This document shows positions 23,077 to 29,644 of a stretch of 29,644 bases of DNA, piece by piece. Position numbers and translations under genes: made by a program. Origin of the DNA: QHXQ01 sp038322995. GTDB taxonomy: Bacteria > Acidobacteriota > Blastocatellia > Pyrinomonadales > Pyrinomonadaceae. The notes beneath the pieces were generated by a model that saw only the letters and a list, made by a program, of their open reading frames with translations, searched no databases and was not told the DNA's origin. The stretch's first letter is position 1. Each line of letters opens with the position of its first letter. The DNA is taken from contig JBBQGM010000065.1 of assembly GCA_038322995.1 (NCBI GenBank), forward strand, positions 1-29,644, written 5' to 3'.

Positions 23077-25539
23077 ATGAATACATTGTGGCAGGACGCG
23101 CGGTACGCGTTGCGCTTGCTGTGGCAGCAGCCGGGGTTCACGTTGGTGGCGGTGCTGTCGTTGGCCATCGGCATCGGCGCGAACACGACCATCTTCAGCG
23201 TGGTGAACGCTGTCCTATTGCGCCCGCTGCCCGGCATCGCACAGCCCGCGCGGCTCGTGGACGTGCATGCCACTGAAGCCAACGGTAGCAGCTATCACGC
23301 CTTCTCGTATCCCGACTACGCCCACTTCCGCGAACAGAACAAGACGTGCGCCGGGCTGACTGCTTACAGCGGCATTCCGCTTAGCATGAATGCCGGCGCG
23401 CAGCCCGAACGCCTCTTCGGCATGATCGTCTCCGGTAATTATTTTGATGTCCTCGGCACAAAGCCCTTGCAAGGTCGGTTCTTCCTGCCCGAAGAAGATC
23501 AAACGCCCGGCACGCATCCGGTCGCGGTCGTCAGCGCAGATTTGTGGCGGCAACGGTTCGGCGCAGACCCAAATTTAGTCGGCCGGACGATCACGCTCAA
23601 CGGGCATGCGTTCACGGTTGTCGGCGTCGCGCCCGCAGGTTTTCGCGGCACGTGGGTCGGGCTGACGCCGGACGTGTGGGTGCCGCTGATGATGCAGGCG
23701 GAGACGCGCCCGGGCGGGCAGTTGTTGAGCCGTCAAGCGCGCTGGCTACAAGTCACCGGCCGCCTTAAAGACGGCGTGACCACGCAACAGGCGCAGGCCG
23801 AACTCGGCACGCAGGCGGCGCAACTCGCGCAAGCTTACCCGGAGACGAATCGCGGCCTCGGCGTGGACGTGCGCGCCGCCAGCATGCTCCCCGGCGAAGT
23901 GCGCGGCGCGGTGTTGGGTTTCATGGCGATCCTGTTCGTGGTCGTCGGCCTCGTCCTGCTGATCGCGTGCGCCAACGTCGCGGCCATGACGCTTGCCCGC
24001 GCCAGCACGCGCCGCAAAGAGATGGCCATCCGGCGCGCAATGGGTGCGAGCCGGCGGCAGTTGGTCAGTCAGTTGTTGCTTGAGAGTGTGCTGCTCTTTC
24101 TGCTCGGCGGCACGGCCGGCGTGCTAGTCGCCGTCTGGGCCACCGACCTGTTGCTCGCGTTCAAGCCGCCCGCCGATATGCCCATCTCGCTCGAGTTCGG
24201 CGTGGACGTGCGCGTGCTGCTCTTCACACTCGTGATCTCGCTCGTGACGGGGCTGCTCTTCGGCTTAGCGCCCGCGCTGCAAGCGTCCAAGCCCGACGTG
24301 CTGTCCGCGCTCAAGAGCGACACGCCCGGTGGCAGCTTGCATCGCTCGCGCACGCGTAGTGTGTTCGTCATCGCGCAGATCGCGATCTCGCTCGTCCTGC
24401 TCGTCACCGCCGGTCTCTTTCTGCGCAGCCTGCGTAATGCCAGTTCGATTGACGTGGGCTTCGTGCCCGACGGCGTCGAGACCTTGACCCTCGACCTACG
24501 CACGCAAGGTTATGACGAAACGAAGGGGCGCGAGTTTTATCGCCAACTGACGGAGCGGGTCGCGGCCTTGCCCGGCGTGCGCGCCGCCAGCCTCGCGCGT
24601 ATGGTGCCGCTCAACGGCAATAACATGATGACCGGCATCAACATCAGCGGCCACGAGCCGCCACCCGGCCAACATGCGCTCATGGTCGGCCTGAACATCG
24701 TTGATGGTCGCTACTTCGAGACCGTCAACATGCCGCTCATAGGCGGGCGCACGTTCAACGAGACAGACAGGCAGGGCGCGCCGCAGGCGGCGATCATCAA
24801 CGAGACGCTGGCGCGACGCTACTACACGAGCGCGAACGTTGCGGCGGCCATCGGGCAAAGCTTTAGCTTCGGCGGCGATGACGACGGGCAGGCGGAGCGC
24901 GTCGTGATCGTCGGCATCGTCAAGGATGCGAAGTACGAGACGCTTGGCGAAGACGCGCGCCCCTATCTCTACCGGCCGCTCCAGCAATCATATTCCGGCG
25001 AGATGACGCTGCACGTGCGCGCCCTGCCGGGTGAGGCGACCCGTGTGCTCGCCGCCGTGCGGCAAGAGGTCGGCGCGCTCGACAAAGATTTGCCGCTGCT
25101 AAACGTGATGCCGATGACCGAGCAGATCGGCTTCTCGATCATGCCGCTCAGGTTGGCGGCCACCGTCGTGGGCACGCTCGGCTTGCTGGGGTTATTGCTC
25201 GCGGCGGTAGGCGTCTTCGGCGTGGTCAATTATTCGGTGGCGCAACGCACGCGCGAACTCGGCATCCGCATGGCGCTCGGCGCACAACCGGCGGACGTGC
25301 TGCGCCTCGTCATGCGCCAGGGGTTGCGTCTGGCCCTGGTCGGCGTCGGGTTGGGTTTGGCGATCTCGTTCGCGTTAACCCGCGCGCTCGCGAGTTTGCT
25401 CTACGGTGTCAGCGCGACCGACCCGCTCATCTTCATCGGCATGGCGCTCTTGCTCGTCGGCGTCGCGTTCGTGGCCAGCTACATCCCCGCGCGCCGCGCG
25501 ACGAAGGTCGATCCGATGGTGGCATTGAGATATGAATGA
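23077..25539 (+). CDS. ADOP-family ABC permease 5 (class B)
   Basis: An 820-residue ADOP permease. Domain 1 is class B (HAFSYPDYAHFREQNKT, GMIVSGNYFDVLGTKPLQGR, GFRGTWVGLTPDVWVPL), like permease 3. Its FtsX core differs from the other six: AAMTLARASTRRKEMAIRRAMGASRRQL in place of NLLLARA...EIAVRxALGASRW. The second coupling motif is RELGIRMALGAQPADV. The C-terminus is PARRATKVDPMVALRYE, and the last 40 or so bases are almost identical to the 3' end of permease 3. An upstream in-frame ATG at 23011 would translate the heptamer array, adding 22 residues; ATG 23077 is preferred because the protein then begins with the paralog tag NTLWQDARYALRLL and AGAGG lies upstream. Confidence 0.92.
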   Translation: MNTLWQDARYALRLLWQQPGFTLVAVLSLAIGIGANTTIFSVVNAVLLRPLPGIAQPARLVDVHATEANGSSYHAFSYPDYAHFREQNKTCAGLTAYSGIPLSMNAGAQPERLFGMIVSGNYFDVLGTKPLQGRFFLPEEDQTPGTHPVAVVSADLWRQRFGADPNLVGRTITLNGHAFTVVGVAPAGFRGTWVGLTPDVWVPLMMQAETRPGGQLLSRQARWLQVTGRLKDGVTTQQAQAELGTQAAQLAQAYPETNRGLGVDVRAASMLPGEVRGAVLGFMAILFVVVGLVLLIACANVAAMTLARASTRRKEMAIRRAMGASRRQLVSQLLLESVLLFLLGGTAGVLVAVWATDLLLAFKPPADMPISLEFGVDVRVLLFTLVISLVTGLLFGLAPALQASKPDVLSALKSDTPGGSLHRSRTRSVFVIAQIAISLVLLVTAGLFLRSLRNASSIDVGFVPDGVETLTLDLRTQGYDETKGREFYRQLTERVAALPGVRAASLARMVPLNGNNMMTGINISGHEPPPGQHALMVGLNIVDGRYFETVNMPLIGGRTFNETDRQGAPQAAIINETLARRYYTSANVAAAIGQSFSFGGDDDGQAERVVIVGIVKDAKYETLGEDARPYLYRPLQQSYSGEMTLHVRALPGEATRVLAAVRQEVGALDKDLPLLNVMPMTEQIGFSIMPLRLAATVVGTLGLLGLLLAAVGVFGVVNYSVAQRTRELGIRMALGAQPADVLRLVMRQGLRLALVGVGLGLAISFALTRALASLLYGVSATDPLIFIGMALLLVGVAFVASYIPARRATKVDPMVALRYE

Positions 25540-25609
25540 AGTGACGAGTGACCAGCGACGAGTTACGACAAACTCTTATTTGTCACTCGGCACTGCGCAC
25601 CCGGCATTG
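25540..25609. repeat. Degenerate heptamer arrays in inverted arrangement between permeases 5 and 6
   Basis: Left array 25540-25567: AGTGACG, AGTGACC, AGCGACG, AGTTACG. Right array 25582-25609: inverse-type units after GTCACTCG (GCACTGC, GCACCCG, GCATTG). CGAGTGAC at 25545-25552 pairs perfectly with GTCACTCG at 25582-25589. The word is close to that of the gap before permease 5 (AGTGACA), but the units have drifted. Confidence 0.75.
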
Positions 25610-25614
25610 TTCTT

Positions 25615-25620
25615 GGGAGG
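25615..25620 (+). promoter_or_regulatory. Ribosome binding site deciding the start of permease 6
   Basis: GGGAGG, four bases before ATG 25625. It argues against the in-frame ATG at 25532, which overlaps the end of permease 5 and would translate the heptamer arrays into a 31-residue extension. Confidence 0.7.
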
Positions 25621-25624
25621 CATG

Positions 25625-28054
25625 ATGAACAACTTATGGCTCGATCTGCGTTACGGCGTGCGGATGCTGGTGAAGAAACCGGGCTTCACGTTGATTACTG
25701 TGCTCACACTCGCGCTCGGCATCGGCGCGAACACGGCCATCTTCAGTCTGGTCAGCGCGGTCTTGCTCAAGCCGTTGAATTATCACGAGCCGGAGCAGTT
25801 AGTGATGGTCTGGGAGGAAGTGGCGGCCTTGGGCGTTAAGGGCGACACGCCCGCGCCGGCCAACTATGCTGACTGGCAAACGCAGAACCAGTCCTTCACC
25901 GACATGGCGGCGCTCGAACAGCGGAGCTTTAATCTCACGGGCGACGGCCAGCCGGAGCGGATCAACGCCTTTGGCGTGTCGGCGAATTTCTTCCCGCTGC
26001 TTGGCGTGCAGCCGGCCTTGGGGCGCAACATCACGGCCGCGGAGGACACGCCCGGCGCAAACAAAGTGGCCGTCCTCAGCTACGGTCTCTGGCAGAACCG
26101 TTACGGCGGCGAGCCGAAGCTCGTCGGGCGCGACATTCAACTCAACGGCGAGAAGTACACGATCATCGGCGTGATGCCGGCCGACTTTCAATTCGCCGTG
26201 CCGGACATGCGCCTGTGGGTGCCGCTCGCGCTCACGCCGGCCCAACTCGCTGATCGCGACATGCATTTTCTTAACGTGGTGGCGCGGCTCAAACCGGGCG
26301 TCACCGTGGCGCAGGCGAACGCCGACATAGGGGCCATCACAGCGCGCATCGCCGCGGCTTACCCTGATTCGTCGTCCGGCTTGAGCGCGGCCGTCGTCCC
26401 GCTGCACGAAGTATTTGCGGGCGACGTGCATCGGCCGTTCACCTTGCTGCTGGTGGCAGTCGCGTTCGTGCTGCTGATCGCGTGCGCGAACATCGCGGGC
26501 GTGCTGTTGTCGCGGGCGGCGGCGCGGCAACGTGAGATCGCCGTGCGCGCGGCGCTCGGTGCGAGTCGCTGGCGCATCGTGCGGCAGTTGTTGACGGAGA
26601 GTTTGCTGCTCGGCGTCTTGGGTGGCGCGTTGGGCGCGCTGCTGGCGCTGTGGACGTTCTCCTTCCTGCAACAACTTGTGCCGGCGGGCCTGCGCGCGAC
26701 AACTACGCTGAAACTCGACCTGCCGGTGCTTGGCTTCACGCTGTTGGTCGCGCTGCTCGCAGGCGTGGTCTTCGGTCTCGCGCCCGCGCTCGCCTCGGCC
26801 CGCACTGATCTGAACGAGGCGCTCAAGCAAGGCGGCGGGCGCGCTGGGGTCGGGGCGCTACAGCATTGGCTGCGCAGTTCGTTCGTCGTCACCCAGGTCG
26901 CGCTGGCGCTCATGCTGCTCGTCGGCGCGGGGTTGTTAATGCAGACGCTCTACAAACTGCGCGGGCAGTACGCCGACCTGCGCCCTGAGCAGGTGTTGAC
27001 GGCGCGCACGCAATTGCTGGGCGGCAGATACAGCACACACGAACAGCGCGCGGCTTTCTACGACGGCGTGCTACAGCGCGTAGCGCATCTGCCCGGCGTG
27101 GTCGCCGCCGGTTATACGACCGCCGTGCCGCTCGTCTGGAAGGGCGGCGCAAACGGTCTCACGCTCGAAGGGCGGCAGTCCGACGCGAACACGATGTGGA
27201 ACGCCAACCATCGGCAGATCAGCCCCGACTATTTCCAGGCCATCGGCATCGCGTTGCGCGCGGGGCGGCCCTTCAACGCACAGGACAACGAGCGCGCCGT
27301 GCCGGTCGCCATCGTCAACGAGACGATGGCCAAGAGCTATTGGCCGGGCGAGAGTCCCATCGCCAAGCGGTTCAAGATCGGCAATCTGGCTGATCCGAAT
27401 CCGTGGCTGACGATTGTCGGCGTGGTCGCGGACGTGCGGCAGATGGGCGCGGACGCGCCGGTCAAGGCGGAGATGTACGTGCCCTACCGGCAGAAGCAGC
27501 CGTTTGCCTTCTACGCCCCGCGCGATCTGGTTGTTCGCACGGCGGTCGAGCCGACGAGTCTCGTGGCCGCTGTGCGCCAAGCCGTACACGAAGTCGATCC
27601 CGTGCAACCGCTCGCCAACATCCGCACGTTCAGCGAAGTGCTGGGGCGCGAGACGGCGCAACAGCGCGTCGGCATGATTCTCTTGACGGCCTTCGCCGGG
27701 CTTGCTTTGTTGCTGGCGGCGCTCGGCATCTATGGCGTCTTGGCTTACTTCGTCGTGCAGCACACGCCGGAGATCGGCGTGCGTATGGCCTTGGGCGCAC
27801 AACGGGGCGATGTGCTGCGGCTGGTTATCGGCAAAGGCATGGGGCTGGCGCTCATCGGCATCGGCGCGGGTCTGTTAGGCGCATTCGCGCTGACGCGCTT
27901 GATGAAGAGTCTGCTGTTTGAAGTGCAGGCGACTGATCCGTGGACGTTTGGTTTGCTCGCGCTGTTGCTGACGCTCGTCGCGCTCGTGGCGTGTTACATC
28001 CCCGCGCGGCGGGCAACGAAGGTCGATCCGATGATCGCACTGAGATACGAATAA
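25625..28054 (+). CDS. ADOP-family ABC permease 6
   Basis: An 809-residue ADOP permease, class A (PANYADWQTQNQSF). Tag: NNLWLDLRYGVRML; helix 1: LALGIGANTAIFSLVSAVLL. The FtsX core is GVLLSRAAARQREIAVRAALGASRW, and helix 5 lies in VTQVALALMLLVGAGLLMQTL. Domain 2 carries ISPDYFQAIGIALRAGR and MAKSYWPGESPIAKRF. The second coupling region departs from the set: YFVVQHTPEIGVRMALGAQRGDV, where the others have YSVAQRTHEIG. It ends in PARRATKVDPMIALRYE. Permease 7 follows after 32 bases with its own GGAGG and no repeat. Codon use matches its neighbours and no disruption is seen. Confidence 0.93.
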   Translation: MNNLWLDLRYGVRMLVKKPGFTLITVLTLALGIGANTAIFSLVSAVLLKPLNYHEPEQLVMVWEEVAALGVKGDTPAPANYADWQTQNQSFTDMAALEQRSFNLTGDGQPERINAFGVSANFFPLLGVQPALGRNITAAEDTPGANKVAVLSYGLWQNRYGGEPKLVGRDIQLNGEKYTIIGVMPADFQFAVPDMRLWVPLALTPAQLADRDMHFLNVVARLKPGVTVAQANADIGAITARIAAAYPDSSSGLSAAVVPLHEVFAGDVHRPFTLLLVAVAFVLLIACANIAGVLLSRAAARQREIAVRAALGASRWRIVRQLLTESLLLGVLGGALGALLALWTFSFLQQLVPAGLRATTTLKLDLPVLGFTLLVALLAGVVFGLAPALASARTDLNEALKQGGGRAGVGALQHWLRSSFVVTQVALALMLLVGAGLLMQTLYKLRGQYADLRPEQVLTARTQLLGGRYSTHEQRAAFYDGVLQRVAHLPGVVAAGYTTAVPLVWKGGANGLTLEGRQSDANTMWNANHRQISPDYFQAIGIALRAGRPFNAQDNERAVPVAIVNETMAKSYWPGESPIAKRFKIGNLADPNPWLTIVGVVADVRQMGADAPVKAEMYVPYRQKQPFAFYAPRDLVVRTAVEPTSLVAAVRQAVHEVDPVQPLANIRTFSEVLGRETAQQRVGMILLTAFAGLALLLAALGIYGVLAYFVVQHTPEIGVRMALGAQRGDVLRLVIGKGMGLALIGIGAGLLGAFALTRLMKSLLFEVQATDPWTFGLLALLLTLVALVACYIPARRATKVDPMIALRYE

Positions 28055-28086
28055 GGGCTGAGGGCGAACTGCGTGGAGGTGGTGTG

Positions 28087-29644
28087 ATGAACAGCTTGTG
28101 GCAGGACATACGCTACGGCGTGCGCGTGTTGTGGCAGAGTCCGGGCTTCGCGCTCGTGGCCATCATGGCGCTCGCGTTAGGCATCGGCGCGAACACGGCC
28201 ATCTTCTCGGTCGTCAACGCCGTGTTGCTGCGCCCGTTGGCGTATCCCGAATCGGAGCGGCTCGTCTGGTTGGAAGGCATCAATCCGGCGCAGGGGATTA
28301 CGGACAGCAACATGTCCGCGCCGGACTTGGCCGACTGGCAAGGACAGAATCAGGTGTTCGAGCAGTTGGCCGCGTTCGTCAGTGGCGGCGCGCTGCTCAC
28401 GAGCGGCGACGAGACGGAACGCGTGCGCGGCACTTCTGTCACCGCCGACTTCTTTCCGCTCTTGCGCACGAACGCGGGCCAGGGGCGCACGCTGCAAGCC
28501 GACGAGCAACAGACGGGGCGCGATCAGGTCGTCGTGCTGAGCCATGGTTTGTGGCAACGACGCTTCGGCGCGAACCCGAACATCGTCGGGCAGCAGGTCG
28601 CGCTCGGCGGCAAAAGCACGACGGTGGTCGGCGTCATGCCGCCCGGCTTCGACTATCCGAGGCAGACGGAGTTGTGGCTGCCGCTCGCTCTCGACCCGGC
28701 GGCCGAGCGGCGCGATAACCGCTATCTGGAAGTTGTCGGCCGGCTCAAACCGGGCGCAACGCTCGCGCAGGCGCAGGCCCAAATGGACACGATCAGCGCG
28801 CGGCTGGCGCAAGCCTATAGCGAGACGAACACCGGCTGGACGATTAAGCTGACGAACCTGCGCGAGCGTATGGTCGGCGAATTACGTCCGGCGCTGCTCA
28901 CCCTGTTGGGCGCGGTCGCGTTCGTGCTGCTGATCGCGTGTGCGAACGTCGCGAACCTTTTGCTAGCACGGGCGACGGGCCGGCAACGCGAGATCGCCGT
29001 GCGCACGGCCCTCGGCGCAAGCAGGCTGCGCATCATGCGGCAACTGTTGACCGAGAGCGTGCTGCTGTCGCTCGTCGGCGGCGCGCTCGGGCTGTTGTTG
29101 AGCGTGTGGCTGACCGACGTGCTGATCGCCATCAGCCCGGCTAACAGTCCGCGCTTCGACGAGATTCACCCGGACACGCGCGTGTTCGTATTCACGCTCG
29201 GCATCACGGTCGTGACCGGTTTGATCTTTGGCCTCGCGCCCGCGTTGCAAGCGTCGCGGCCTGATCTGACCGAGGCGTTGAAGGAAGGCGGCCGGAGCGG
29301 TGCGGAAGGGGCGCGGCGCAACCGTCTGCGCCGCTTGTTGATGGTCTCGGAGATCGCGCTCTCATTCATGCTGCTCGCGGGCGCGGGGCTGTTCATCAGA
29401 AGCTTCATGCGTTTGCGCGACGTGAGTCCCGGCTTCAACGCGGATAACGTGCTGACGATGCGGGTGGCGCTGCCGGCGGCGAAGTTCACGGACAAGCAGC
29501 AGCGGAGCGAGATGCTGCGGCAAGTGACCGAGCGCGTCAAGACACTGCCCGGTGTGCAAGCGGCCGGCGCGGTCTTGAGCCTGCCTTTGGGCGGCGACAC
29601 GTTCAACGTTGGCCGCTCGTTCATCCGCGAAGGCCGGCCCGCGA
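28087..29644 (+). CDS. ADOP-family ABC permease 7 (3' end outside window)
   Basis: The frame is open from ATG 28087 to the window edge, giving the first 519 residues of an expected 800 or so. GGAGG lies seven bases before the ATG. Tag: NSLWQDIRYGVRVL; helix 1 has ALGIGANTAIFSVVNAVLL. Domain 1 is class A (SAPDLADWQGQNQVF, HGLWQRRFGANPNIVGQ). The FtsX core is LLLARATGRQREIAVRTALGASRLRI, helix 4 lies in VFTLGITVVTGLIFGLAPAL, and helix 5 in VSEIALSFMLLAGAGLFIRSF. The visible part of domain 2 begins SPGFNADNVLTMRVALPAAK. It is the seventh permease in a row; whether more follow cannot be seen. Confidence 0.92.
   Translation, partial: MNSLWQDIRYGVRVLWQSPGFALVAIMALALGIGANTAIFSVVNAVLLRPLAYPESERLVWLEGINPAQGITDSNMSAPDLADWQGQNQVFEQLAAFVSGGALLTSGDETERVRGTSVTADFFPLLRTNAGQGRTLQADEQQTGRDQVVVLSHGLWQRRFGANPNIVGQQVALGGKSTTVVGVMPPGFDYPRQTELWLPLALDPAAERRDNRYLEVVGRLKPGATLAQAQAQMDTISARLAQAYSETNTGWTIKLTNLRERMVGELRPALLTLLGAVAFVLLIACANVANLLLARATGRQREIAVRTALGASRLRIMRQLLTESVLLSLVGGALGLLLSVWLTDVLIAISPANSPRFDEIHPDTRVFVFTLGITVVTGLIFGLAPALQASRPDLTEALKEGGRSGAEGARRNRLRRLLMVSEIALSFMLLAGAGLFIRSFMRLRDVSPGFNADNVLTMRVALPAAKFTDKQQRSEMLRQVTERVKTLPGVQAAGAVLSLPLGGDTFNVGRSFIREGRPA

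Noticed and set aside
25532..25624. ATG at 25532 overlapping the permease 5 stop as the start of permease 6
   Set aside because: It would encode a 31-residue tail from the heptamer arrays; GGGAGG before 25625 and the conserved N-terminal tag favour the later start.
12922..29644. Permease paralogs as pseudogenes or remnants of a repeat expansion
   Set aside because: Every complete copy is full length with intact helices, coupling motifs and C-terminal signature, and most have a good ribosome binding site.

Overview
The window is GC-rich, dense and typical of an Acidobacteriota chromosome, with Blastocatellia the most likely class. The main reason is the seven consecutive large permeases of the ADOP type (acidobacterial duplicated orphan permease; MacB/FtsX-like). 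Each has the hallmark GIGANT motif after the first membrane helix and the PARRATKVDP motif at the C-terminus. A DUF5916 outer-membrane protein and LytTR/LytS signalling also fit. The phylum call rests on family knowledge, not on an rRNA gene, since none is present.

Layout. (1) 1-456 (+): the tail of an S41-family peptidase, ending at a GC-rich hairpin. (2) 4717 down to 526 (-): a compact seven-gene operon of Rrf2 regulator, thioredoxin, PaaI-type hotdog thioesterase, DinB-fold protein, unknown protein (possibly ThuA/GATase-like), GNAT acetyltransferase and aldo/keto reductase. A near-consensus promoter precedes it, with its -10 box inside a perfect 25-bp palindrome, the expected form of an autoregulatory Rrf2 operator. 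(3) 7462-4823 (-): a secreted CBM9-like/DUF5916 protein with a predicted outer-membrane beta-barrel. (4) 9593-7645 (-): a LytS-type histidine kinase and LytTR response regulator with ATGA overlap. (5) 9945 to beyond the window end (+), divergent from the kinase: ABC ATPase A, membrane-anchored HlyD/MacA-type adaptor, ABC ATPase B, then seven ADOP permeases, the last cut by the window edge.

How the parts may work together. Two ATPases and one adaptor stand before seven permeases, so the ADOP proteins here are not orphans. The two ATPases differ: B is canonical, while A has His in place of the D-loop Asp and Leu after LSGGQQQ. The divergent two-component system is the obvious candidate controller. 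The permeases fall into two sequence classes (five of one, two of the other).

The least explained feature is in the gaps. Around the adaptor gene and in four of the six gaps between permeases lie short tandem arrays of seven-base words. Most are followed, 20-70 bases on, by the same words inverted, so the transcript can fold into hairpins beside the next ribosome binding site. The word differs from gap to gap but the architecture is kept. No rRNA, tRNA, CRISPR array, insertion sequence or prophage gene was seen.
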